In this document: one piece after another, positions 9,485 through 18,091 of the stretch
How the letters are laid out: each line of letters starts with the position of its first letter
Numbering within the stretch: the stretch's first letter is position 1
From: JBBSEX01 sp038239345
Lineage (GTDB): Bacteria > Acidobacteriota > Terriglobia > Bryobacterales > Bryobacteraceae
Assembly: GCA_038239345.1 (NCBI GenBank)
Contig: JBBSEX010000010.1
Span: 62,001 to 126,000, forward strand
DNA: 64,000 nt
Direction of reading: 5' to 3'
The notes under the pieces: generated by a model
Told to the model about the DNA's origin: nothing
Seen by the model: only the letters and a program-made list of their open reading frames with translations
The model's database searches: none
Translations under genes and position numbers: made by a program

Positions 9485-10429
9485 ATGTTCAATTGGGTGG
9501 TTGTCGGTGTGGGCGACATCGCGCGCCGGCGTGTTATCCCCGCTATAGTGGCGGAGCCGCGAAGTCATCTCTACGGCATCGTGACGCGCGATCGTAAAAA
9601 GGGCGAGGCTTTCGACGCCAACGTCTGGACCGAATTAGATCGGGCACTTCTGGACCCGGCGGTCGACGCCGTCTACATCGCTACTCCCGTTTATCTTCAC
9701 GCTCCCCAGACAAATGCCGCCCTCGCTGCCGGCAAGCACGTACTCTGCGAAAAGCCCACGGCCCTCAACTATACCCACGCCCGCTCGATGTTGGACGCCG
9801 CCGAACAGAATGGCAAGATGCTGGGAGTTGCTTATTATCGCCGTGGCTACCCAAAATTGCAGCGGGCGAAAGCTCTCCTGGACGCTGGCGCCATCGGGCG
9901 TCCCGTTCTGGCCGAGGCCAATTGTCACTCGTGGTTTCAAGACCAGGATCAGCAGCGTAGTTGGCTGCTGGATCCTCACAAATCGGGCGGCGGCCCACTC
10001 TTTGACATTGCCTCGCACCGCATTGACGCGTTGAACTTTCTCTTCGGTGATCCGTCACGGGCGACAGGCCAGATGTCAAACGTAGTTCATCATTCGGCGG
10101 TTGAAGATGCAGCAACTGTGTTGATCGAATATCCCTCCGGGGTGCGCGGTATCGTGGACGTCCGTTGGCACTCTCATGTGGCGCGCGACGAATTCCGGGT
10201 GATCGGGACGGACGGCGAACTGGATCTGAATCCGCTGAGTGGTCCGCTGCTAATCACTCCCAACGGCAGAGAAGAATTACCTTGCGCCGAAAATGTTCAC
10301 TATCCCTGTGTGGCAAATTTTGTCGATGCGGTGCTAAATGGGACGCCCCTGTTGGCATCCGCGTCATCTTCCATTTGCACTGACTGGGTAACCGAACAGG
10401 TCATGCGTCAGAACCATCGGGTATCATGA
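9485..10429 (+). CDS. Gfo/Idh/MocA family oxidoreductase
   Basis: 314 residues. N-terminal Rossmann fold (VVVGVGDIARRRVIPAIV) and the family signature HVLCEKPTALNYTHARSM with the conserved EKP lysine, followed by the C-terminal beta-sheet substrate domain (GGGPLFDIASHRIDALNFLFG). These NAD(P)-dependent enzymes oxidise or reduce sugars and cyclitols; the actual substrate is not deducible. The ATG at 9485 starts directly at the nucleotide-binding strand. kgd follows after 36 bp on the same strand; no functional link is evident. Confidence 0.86.
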   Translation: MFNWVVVGVGDIARRRVIPAIVAEPRSHLYGIVTRDRKKGEAFDANVWTELDRALLDPAVDAVYIATPVYLHAPQTNAALAAGKHVLCEKPTALNYTHARSMLDAAEQNGKMLGVAYYRRGYPKLQRAKALLDAGAIGRPVLAEANCHSWFQDQDQQRSWLLDPHKSGGGPLFDIASHRIDALNFLFGDPSRATGQMSNVVHHSAVEDAATVLIEYPSGVRGIVDVRWHSHVARDEFRVIGTDGELDLNPLSGPLLITPNGREELPCAENVHYPCVANFVDAVLNGTPLLASASSSICTDWVTEQVMRQNHRVS

Positions 10430-10465
10430 AGGCATAGGTAGTTTTCAAAGAAAGTCCCCAATTCC

Positions 10466-13400
10466 ATGCAGGAAACCTCAGACCCCAAGCCGGGTATCAA
10501 CAGTTGGCTAGAAGACGAACTGTACCAGCAATACCTCAACGACCGCCGCAATGTCGACGACAGTTGGAAGAATGTGTTCGAAACGAATGGCGCGCCTCCC
10601 GCCGACCCCATGAACGGTTCCGCGCACGCTCCCCATCCTGCCATCGCCAGCCGGAATGCAGCCGCCGGCGATGCCGCCCCCGGTGATGTTCTCGCGCCGT
10701 TGCGTGGCGCCGCCGCCCGTATTGCGGAGAACATGACTGCCAGCGTGGCGATTCCCGTTGCTACATCGCAGCGCGTGATTCCAGTTAAGGTGATGGAAGA
10801 AAATCGGCGTACTCTGAATAGCAATCAAACGCTAATCAGGAAGACCAAAATCTCTTATACCCACTTGGTCGGTTGGGCGATTGTGCGTGCGCTGCAGGAA
10901 GTCCCGGCGCTGAACCACGCTTACGGGGAGAACGACAAAGGTGAGCCGGTACGCGTTGTAAGAGGCCAGGTGAATCTCGGCCTGGCGGTGGATGTTGCCG
11001 GCAAAGACGGCAGCCGTTTGTTGAAAGTGCCTAACATCAAGAACGCCGGCGCGATGAGCTTTCAAGGTTTTCTTACTTCGTTTGACGACATCGTGGCCCG
11101 GGCCCGCAATGGTAAGCTAACCATTCCCGACTTCGAAGGCACTACCATTTCGTTAACGAATCCGGGCACGGTGGGAACGCTTGGATCCGTGCCACGCCTG
11201 ATGCCGGGCCAAGGCGCAATTATCGCTACTGGCGTGATCGATTACCCCGCCGAGTATCAAGGCGCCACCGAAGAGATTCGCTCGGCGCTGGGCCTTAGCA
11301 AGGTGATGATGATCACCTGCACCTATGATCATCGCGTCATTCAAGGCGCGGAATCTGGCATGTTCCTCGGCCGCCTGCAGGAACTTTTGCAGGGTGAGCA
11401 CGAGTTTTACGACCAGATTTTTCATGATCTGAAAATGCCCCATCGCGCGGTGCGCTGGCAGCAGGACCGCGCGTCCGCCGTGCCGGGACTCTCCGCCGTT
11501 CCCGATGCCGGCAAGCAGGCCGCGGTATTCCAACTGATCAACGCCTATCGCGTGCGCGGGCACCTGATAGCCGACCTCGATCCGCTCGGTTCGGAAGTCC
11601 CCTTTCATCCGGAACTCGACCCCTTACATTGGGGTCTCAGCATCTGGGATCTTGATCGCGAATTTCAAACGGGATTATTGAAGCTGGCCACGCCCACCGC
11701 GCCCCTGCGCGAAATTCTGGAAACCTTACGCACAACATACTGCGGCAAAATTGGCTGCGAGTACATGCATATTCAGGATACTTCGCAGAAGCAGTGGATC
11801 CAGCAACACGTGGAACCAACACGGAATCTATGGCCGCTCGATCCCGCAGACCGCCGCCGCGCGTTGGAGCGCCTGATTGAGGCTGAAGACTTTGAGCACT
11901 TCCTCCACACTCGCTTTGTAGGCCAGAAACGATTCTCGCTCGAAGGAGCGGAATCGGCGATAGTAATTTTGGATGAACTGCTGGAGCGCGCCGCCAATGG
12001 CAATGTCGATGAAGCTGTGCTCGGCATGGCGCATCGCGGACGCCTTACTGTGCTCGCCAATATCGTTGGCAAAAGCATGGTGCAGCTCTTTTCGGAATTC
12101 GACGGCGATGTCGATCCCGAAAGCATTCAAGGCTCAGGCGATGTAAAGTATCACCTCGGCGCCCGTGGAGTTCGCAAATCCACGAAGGGCCGCGAGATTA
12201 ATGTATCGCTCGCATTCAACCCCAGCCATCTGGAAGCCGTCGATCCTGTGGTGGAAGGCATCGTTCGCCCCAAGCAGGATCGCCTGGGCGACACGAAGCG
12301 CGAACGGGTTATTCCGATTCTGATTCACGGCGACGCTGCCTTCGCCGGTCAGGGCGTGGTGGCCGAGACCCTGAACATGTCGCAATTGGACGGCTATTGC
12401 ACCGGTGGCACCATTCACCTGATCATCAATAACCAAATCGGTTTCACCACCAATCCGAACGAGTCGCGCAGTTCGCTTTATTCCACCGACGTCGCGCGCA
12501 TGGTGCAGGCTCCTATTTTTCATGTCAACGGCGACGATCCCGAAGCTTGTCTGCGCGTGACGCAGCTTGCGCTAGAGTTCCGCCAGGCTTTCAAGAAAGA
12601 TGTCGTGATCGATCTGTTGTGCTATCGCCGCCACGGCCACAATGAGGCTGACGATCCTAGCTACACGCAGCCGATCATGTACCGCAAGATCAAGCAGCAA
12701 CCCTCCGTTACCACGATTTATTCAGAACGGGCGCAACGTGAAAAGTTCGCCACCGCTGCCGATATCGAAGCGATGCACAAGACGGTTAGCGCCCGCCTAA
12801 ATGAGATCTACGACATCGCCCAAAAGAAAGAACGATTCGAAGTTCAGGAGATGAGCTCGGTTCCGCAGGCGTCGATTGCCAACCGCTCACTCAGCACAGC
12901 CGTCGAACGCTCCACGCTGGAACGGATCCTGAATTCGCTCGTGTCGTTCCCTGGCGATTTTCATGTGCATCCGAAATTGAAAGGGTTTCTCGACAACCGG
13001 CGCGAAGCGGCGCAAGGTGGCCCGGTCAATTGGGCGTTGGCCGAATCACTCGCTTTTGGAAGCTTGGTCGTGGAAGGGATCCCGGTTCGCCTCAGTGGCC
13101 AGGATAGCGGGCGAGGGACGTTCAGTCAGCGCCATTTGGAGTTTTACGATAACGAGAATGGCAAGATGTATGTGCCATTGCGGAATGTATCGGCCGATCA
13201 GGCCCGGTTCGACGTCTATGACAGCTCGCTCAGCGAATACGCCGTGATGGGCTTTGAATTCGGCTATAGCGTGGCTGATCCGTTAACCCTCGTCATGTGG
13301 GAAGCGCAGTTTGGCGATTTTAGTAACGGCGCCCAAATCATGATCGATCAATTCATCGCCGCCGCGGAATCGAAGTGGGGACAGCCGAGCGGCCTCGTCC

Positions 13401-14104
13401 TGCTGCTGCCGCATGGTTATGAAGGCCAGGGTCCGGAGCATTCCAGCGCCCGTATTGAGCGCTTCCTGCAACTCTGCGGTGAGAATAACATGCAGGTGGC
13501 AAACTGCACGACACCATCGCAGTATTTTCATCTGTTGCGCCGGCAGATGCATGGCGGACCCGACAATCGCGGCGTCCGGAAACCACTCATTATCTTTACT
13601 CCGAAGAGTATCCTGCGGAATGCCCGGGCGGTTTCATCCTTGAACGACATGGCCTCCGGAGGCTTCCAGGAAATTCTGGACGATACTGTAGACGCGACGC
13701 ATATTACCCGCGTTCTGGCCTGCTCCGGCAAGATCTATTACGACTTGCTTCAGGGGCGCGAAACACGCAAGCGCAACGACGTCGCGATCATTCGCGTGGA
13801 ACAGCTCTATCCGTTCGCCGCGGCTGAGTTCGAAGCGATCGTGAGCCGCTACCCTTTGGCCAGCGAATTTGTCTGGGTACAGGAAGAGCCCCAGAACATG
13901 GGCCCTTGGACCTCTGTGGAGGACAACATGCAGCCGATACTCGATGCATCCCAAAGAACGCTTTATTACGCGGGCCGGCCGAGGAGCGCCAGTCCGGCGG
14001 CCGGATCTTTAAAGCGACACCAGCAGGAGCAGGCATCCGTCGTTGAAGACGCGTTTGGCGCAGCACTCAGCACCCGTCGCGCACCTTATCGCAGCGGACA
14101 CTAG
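10466..14104 (+). CDS. kgd: Multifunctional 2-oxoglutarate dehydrogenase E2-E1 fusion (Kgd/OdhA type)
   Basis: 1212 residues. Order of parts: an N-terminal helix typical of E1o (WLEDELYQQYLNDRRNVDDSW, about residues 13-33), a short Ala/Pro-rich linker, an E2 succinyltransferase catalytic domain without a lipoyl domain (about residues 85-320) with the catalytic DHRVIQGAESG near residue 287, then a complete thiamine-diphosphate E1 domain (GMAHRGRLTVLANIVGK near 520, HGDAAFAGQGVVAETLNMS near 620, NNQIGFTTNP near 655, YEGQGPEHSSARIERF near 985). This is the architecture of mycobacterial Kgd and corynebacterial OdhA. It would give succinyl-CoA formation in the TCA cycle, with lipoyl groups supplied by another E2 protein. 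The 3' end overlaps the convergent tolC gene by 4 bp. Confidence 0.93.
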   Translation: MQETSDPKPGINSWLEDELYQQYLNDRRNVDDSWKNVFETNGAPPADPMNGSAHAPHPAIASRNAAAGDAAPGDVLAPLRGAAARIAENMTASVAIPVATSQRVIPVKVMEENRRTLNSNQTLIRKTKISYTHLVGWAIVRALQEVPALNHAYGENDKGEPVRVVRGQVNLGLAVDVAGKDGSRLLKVPNIKNAGAMSFQGFLTSFDDIVARARNGKLTIPDFEGTTISLTNPGTVGTLGSVPRLMPGQGAIIATGVIDYPAEYQGATEEIRSALGLSKVMMITCTYDHRVIQGAESGMFLGRLQELLQGEHEFYDQIFHDLKMPHRAVRWQQDRASAVPGLSAVPDAGKQAAVFQLINAYRVRGHLIADLDPLGSEVPFHPELDPLHWGLSIWDLDREFQTGLLKLATPTAPLREILETLRTTYCGKIGCEYMHIQDTSQKQWIQQHVEPTRNLWPLDPADRRRALERLIEAEDFEHFLHTRFVGQKRFSLEGAESAIVILDELLERAANGNVDEAVLGMAHRGRLTVLANIVGKSMVQLFSEFDGDVDPESIQGSGDVKYHLGARGVRKSTKGREINVSLAFNPSHLEAVDPVVEGIVRPKQDRLGDTKRERVIPILIHGDAAFAGQGVVAETLNMSQLDGYCTGGTIHLIINNQIGFTTNPNESRSSLYSTDVARMVQAPIFHVNGDDPEACLRVTQLALEFRQAFKKDVVIDLLCYRRHGHNEADDPSYTQPIMYRKIKQQPSVTTIYSERAQREKFATAADIEAMHKTVSARLNEIYDIAQKKERFEVQEMSSVPQASIANRSLSTAVERSTLERILNSLVSFPGDFHVHPKLKGFLDNRREAAQGGPVNWALAESLAFGSLVVEGIPVRLSGQDSGRGTFSQRHLEFYDNENGKMYVPLRNVSADQARFDVYDSSLSEYAVMGFEFGYSVADPLTLVMWEAQFGDFSNGAQIMIDQFIAAAESKWGQPSGLVLLLPHGYEGQGPEHSSARIERFLQLCGENNMQVANCTTPSQYFHLLRRQMHGGPDNRGVRKPLIIFTPKSILRNARAVSSLNDMASGGFQEILDDTVDATHITRVLACSGKIYYDLLQGRETRKRNDVAIIRVEQLYPFAAAEFEAIVSRYPLASEFVWVQEEPQNMGPWTSVEDNMQPILDASQRTLYYAGRPRSASPAAGSLKRHQQEQASVVEDAFGAALSTRRAPYRSGH

Positions 14105-15984
14105 TTATTCGGGCCGCTCAAGGTGCTGGGCAGTTTCGATTCCCGAGCGATGCGGCCGCGCAACGCATCCTCGGTCGAAATATGATTCACTTCCAGCGTT
14201 TCCCCCAGCACCTGATCCAGCGACACGCGTGCCCGGCTATACATCGCGGCCGCGCCGACTTCAGTAGCCCGCGCCCCCGCTAAACTGCGCTGCGCCACAA
14301 TCAGATTGTTGATCGTAGACCCGCCCAGCGTGTACTTCTGTTGCTCTTTTTCCAACAGCGTCTCCTGCAAAGTACGCGTGTTTGCAGCCACGGAATATCT
14401 TGATCGAGCTTGACGCAACGCTACCATCTGGTTTGAGATGTCCACCGCCAGTTGATTCATGCTGCGATGAGCGATCAACTCATTCTGTCGAAGCTGTAAC
14501 TGATCGATCCCGTAATCTCCCTGAGCGATTCGGTTTTTCAGGTTGGCCTGAAAAATTAAGGCCGCGCGCTCGCTAGGAAAGTTACGCCGGAACACCTGCC
14601 CTAACGCATTGCCAAAACCGCCCTGGTAGTACTTGTCCGATTCCGTGCCATCGGGCTGTGGCTTGTTCTGCCCCGCTAAGCCCACGCTTGTAATCGACGT
14701 GATCGCCTGCAAAGACGGCAGCAATCCATTTTCAGTTCCTAAGGCCGACATCTGGGCCGTCTCAATGCTCAGGTTAGAAAGCGCAACGTCGGGCCGCTTG
14801 GCGATGGCTCGGGCCACTAGTTCGCGAAAAGGTGGTAACTCATCCTTGTCGGGAACTTGTATGCGGTCCAAGGGAATAATCTCCGCGCTGTCGATCACCG
14901 GGTCGCCCATGCCATTTCGGCTTAGGACGGTCTTCAACAGATTTTCCTGCTGGTGCACGGTAGCTTGCGCGATGGCAATCTCCTGCCGGCGGGTGGATAG
15001 CTCCGATTCCGCGCGTAGCGATTCAAATTTGGCAAGTGTTCCAATGCGAATTTCATTGTTGGTATCTTCCAGAAATTTTTGGGAAATTCCAAGCGCCTGT
15101 TCCTTCGCGCGCAGATCTTCGTTATCGCTTACCAGGTCCCAATAGAGGTTCAAAACGTTCGACACCACGTTCAGCAACTGCGAGCGGAAGGTCTCACCAG
15201 CGGTGGTGATATTTTTTTTCGCGACGCGGATAAAGCGGCTATTCACGTTGACTCCGAAGCCAGACAGGAGATTGTGGCGAGCGTAGATTTGCACTACCGA
15301 CGCAACCGAAGGATTCAAAATGTCGGTAGGCGTATTTTCCTGCAAATAGGATTCGTTGGCCGACACCTGCACATACCCGCCAGTGATTAGACCTTGCTGC
15401 ACGAAGGTGTTGAAGATATGCCGCGTGTTCACCAGAGCGCTGATTTGGCTCTGCGTGGTATTCGCCTGAGGATAGGTTAGGTGCGAATAAAGGGACGTGT
15501 TCTGCAGGACAGGATCGAGATTGGCCGTCACCGGTCCAATCTGAGAAACAATCGCCCCGCCAGTCCCGTTGTTACTGCCGTTACCAGTATTGCTAAGGCC
15601 GGCGCTTACCTGGCTACCCGCGACCCCCTGGCCGCTAGTCACCTGATTCACGGCGTTGTTACCGCTCGTAACGCCTCGCAACGGGCCGCCGGCATCAGCG
15701 CGTTTTAGATTCCATTCAGCGCCCAGCGGACCGTACCGGTCGATCTGCAGGTCGAGATTATTCTCGATCGCAATCGCGATCGCATCCTGCACCGTAAGAT
15801 ACAATTTTCCCGCCCGAACCAGCGAATGAATTCTGTCGGAGTTACTTAGCTGCGTTGGCGGCACCGTGGGCGATCGATAAGATCGGATAAGGAACGGGCC
15901 CGTTGGCTTCTCCACTGTTATCTCTTGCGCTGAAGCCAGCAGGCAACATCCGGCCATCGCGACGGCTAGCGTTGGTGTTCTCAT
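14101..15984 (-). CDS. TolC-family outer membrane efflux protein (second of tandem pair)
   Basis: About 627 residues, long for TolC (usually 430-500). An N-terminal signal peptide (TPTLAVAMAGCCLLASAQ) is followed by about 70 residues and a region rich in Gly/Asn/Ser, then two coiled-coil OEP repeats (LWDLVSDNEDLRAKEQALGI, and ELIAHRSMNQLAVDIS). It should form an outer-membrane exit duct for an efflux pump or type I secretion. The ATG at 15984 overlaps the stop of the upstream paralogue by one base (TGATG), so translation is probably coupled. No inner membrane pump gene is adjacent. Its 3' end overlaps kgd by 4 bp. Confidence 0.85.
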   Translation of the reverse strand: MRTPTLAVAMAGCCLLASAQEITVEKPTGPFLIRSYRSPTVPPTQLSNSDRIHSLVRAGKLYLTVQDAIAIAIENNLDLQIDRYGPLGAEWNLKRADAGGPLRGVTSGNNAVNQVTSGQGVAGSQVSAGLSNTGNGSNNGTGGAIVSQIGPVTANLDPVLQNTSLYSHLTYPQANTTQSQISALVNTRHIFNTFVQQGLITGGYVQVSANESYLQENTPTDILNPSVASVVQIYARHNLLSGFGVNVNSRFIRVAKKNITTAGETFRSQLLNVVSNVLNLYWDLVSDNEDLRAKEQALGISQKFLEDTNNEIRIGTLAKFESLRAESELSTRRQEIAIAQATVHQQENLLKTVLSRNGMGDPVIDSAEIIPLDRIQVPDKDELPPFRELVARAIAKRPDVALSNLSIETAQMSALGTENGLLPSLQAITSITSVGLAGQNKPQPDGTESDKYYQGGFGNALGQVFRRNFPSERAALIFQANLKNRIAQGDYGIDQLQLRQNELIAHRSMNQLAVDISNQMVALRQARSRYSVAANTRTLQETLLEKEQQKYTLGGSTINNLIVAQRSLAGARATEVGAAAMYSRARVSLDQVLGETLEVNHISTEDALRGRIARESKLPSTLSGPNN

Positions 15985-17882
15985 CAAGGGCGGCTCGGCA
16001 ATGTCTCTGGAATGGAAGAGGTTCGCGATACCGTGCCGAGCACCGCTTCATCCATGGAAACATTATTTGCTTCTAATGTTTGCCCCACAGCTTCATCGAA
16101 TGCAATTTTGGCGTGTGTATAGTTGGCCATAGCCTGGACTTCGGAGCTCTGATTCAGCGCCAGATCGCGTTGCGCCTGCACAACCGCGGGAATGGTCGAT
16201 TCCCCAAATGTGAATCGCTTCTGCTCGGCATCCAATGTCTGTACCGCCAGTGCCCGCGTGGCCACCGCGGTCTCATACCGGGCGCGGGCCTGTTGTAAGC
16301 CGATCACGGCGTTCTTCACATCCACCCGCACCTGGCTAACGGAACGAAGCAGTTGCAACTCACTCTGGCGCAGATTCAATTGATCCGTAACGTAGTCGGC
16401 CTGCGCCGCGCGGTTGCGGAACGGGATGTTGAGTGAAAAGCCTGCAGAATAATTCGGGTAATTGCGCCGGAATAATTGGCCGATCAGATTGCCGTATCCG
16501 CCAACCAGGTATGGATCGGGAATGCTCGACCCATTTGCCAGGGCGTTGACCGACCCGGTCAAGCCGTTGTTCGTAATCTCCGCGAAGGCCTGCAATACGG
16601 GCAGTAGCGCGTTCCGGGTGCCGCGAAGATTGATCTTACTGCTCTCTATGTTCGTACGCGTTTGCTCCAGTTCAGGCCGGCTCCGCAAAGCATCTTGTAT
16701 TAAATCCGGCATGGCCTTCAGCGTTTCTTTCTCCGGCACTTCAATGCGATCCAGCGGGATGATGTGCACTTCGTCTAACCACGCATTCTCTACACCGTTT
16801 CGGCTAAGCGCATTCTTCAACACGGTCTCTTGTTGCGCGACGTTAGTCTGGGCAATCAGCAGATTTTCTTTGGTTGAAGAAACCTCGGCGGCAGCTCGGG
16901 TGACTTCGATGCCCGGCAAGGTGCCCACTCGCACCTGATTTTGATTGTCCTCAAACAGCTTCTGTGCCGTGGCCTGCGCCTGTTCCTTGATGCGCAGATC
17001 CTCATTGAAGCTGACCAGATCCCAGTACAAATTCAAGACCGCGGAAACAGTCGTGATCACTTGCCGCTTCACTTGCAGATCGGTCACTTTCATGTTGTTC
17101 TTGGCCACTCGAATGTTACGGTTATTTACCGCAACGCCGAAACCTTGAAGCAGGTTCTGCGTGATGTAAAAATCGAGCGAACCGTTTGTGTAAGGGTTCA
17201 ACGCGTTGGCGGGGCTATTCAGTTTATTGCGATTGCTGCTGTAGGTTAGCTGCGCATTGGTGCCGTAGAGAAACGCTTGCCCGTAGCCGAACTGATAACT
17301 GCGGCTATCATTCTGCAGTGAAGAAATCTGGCTCAGCACTGTATTGCTCAGCGGCGTCGTGTTGTGCTGCAGATTAACGTAAGCGAAAAGATAGGGGTCG
17401 AGATTCGGCGGGCTCGGCCCTAATTGAATCACAATACCGCCGCCCGAGCTAACACCCGATCCACTCTCCGCCAACCCCACCGTACTCGCGTTTACTCCAG
17501 CAAGGCTCACGCTCACTGGGCCGGCATTTACCGGCGTGCCCACGCTTCGCAGAAATCCCCCACCCTCAGCGCGGCGCAGAACTTCGCGGGCCAGAAACGG
17601 ACCGTAGCGCTGTATCGCGATGTCGACATTATTTTCCAGCACAAGCGCGATCACGTCGCGGACCGACAGATAGAGATTGCCAGCCCGAACAAGCGATTCC
17701 AAGCGCGGCGAATTAGAAAGACGCACCGGCGAGACAAGGCGCTTTTCCAGATGAAAAGGCCGTAATATAGGCCCAATCACGGGCGGACGCGGAGGATCCG
17801 TGATGGTAATTTCCTGAGCAAACGTAGCTGAGCTCAGCGTGGCAATCAACAAAACGGTCAAGAAGCTTCGAAAACAATTCAT
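15984..17882 (-). CDS. TolC-family outer membrane efflux protein (first of tandem pair)
   Basis: 632 residues, a clear paralogue of the next gene over its whole length: same exported N terminus (SSATFAQEITITDPPRPPV), same LVRAGNLYLSVRDVIALVLENN opening, same Gly/Ser-rich insert, same LNLYWDLVSFNEDLRIKEQA helix and the shared ending SIPETLPS/KLPSTLSG. The duplication kept both frames intact, which argues that both are used. The leader peptide cleavage is likely after ATFA. The start ATG at 17882 has GGCAGGAC about 8 bases in front. The 209-bp upstream region holds a direct repeat described separately. Confidence 0.86.
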   Translation of the reverse strand: MNCFRSFLTVLLIATLSSATFAQEITITDPPRPPVIGPILRPFHLEKRLVSPVRLSNSPRLESLVRAGNLYLSVRDVIALVLENNVDIAIQRYGPFLAREVLRRAEGGGFLRSVGTPVNAGPVSVSLAGVNASTVGLAESGSGVSSGGGIVIQLGPSPPNLDPYLFAYVNLQHNTTPLSNTVLSQISSLQNDSRSYQFGYGQAFLYGTNAQLTYSSNRNKLNSPANALNPYTNGSLDFYITQNLLQGFGVAVNNRNIRVAKNNMKVTDLQVKRQVITTVSAVLNLYWDLVSFNEDLRIKEQAQATAQKLFEDNQNQVRVGTLPGIEVTRAAAEVSSTKENLLIAQTNVAQQETVLKNALSRNGVENAWLDEVHIIPLDRIEVPEKETLKAMPDLIQDALRSRPELEQTRTNIESSKINLRGTRNALLPVLQAFAEITNNGLTGSVNALANGSSIPDPYLVGGYGNLIGQLFRRNYPNYSAGFSLNIPFRNRAAQADYVTDQLNLRQSELQLLRSVSQVRVDVKNAVIGLQQARARYETAVATRALAVQTLDAEQKRFTFGESTIPAVVQAQRDLALNQSSEVQAMANYTHAKIAFDEAVGQTLEANNVSMDEAVLGTVSRTSSIPETLPSRP

Positions 17883-18005
17883 CAGTGTCGGTCCTGCCCG
17901 GCGGCGTGTCTCGTTTGTGCAATTGCGCTTCCACTTGTACTGGAGGCAGGGAACGCCTTCCTGTGAGCTCGCTGCGGCCGATTCTGGGCAGGCAGGGGCC
18001 GATAG

Positions 18006-18039
18006 CTGTTCGATTTTGCTAAGAACTGTCCGATTTTGC
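18006..18039. promoter_or_regulatory. Direct repeat upstream of the tolC pair, possible operator
   Basis: Two 14-bp copies, CTGTTCGATTTTGC (18006-18019) and CTGTCCGATTTTGC (18026-18039), differ at one base and are spaced exactly 20 bp, about two helical turns. They lie in the 209-bp non-coding gap 124-157 bp before the first tolC start and behind the TonB receptor. Next to them is a small palindrome ACGGT-ccggt-ACCGT (18041-18055). Tandem half-sites on one DNA face are typical of activator binding. The regulator is unknown. Confidence 0.4.
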
Positions 18040-18091
18040 CACGGTCCGGTACCGTCCCTTCATCGAAACGATCGGACTGCGTTCGCCACCA

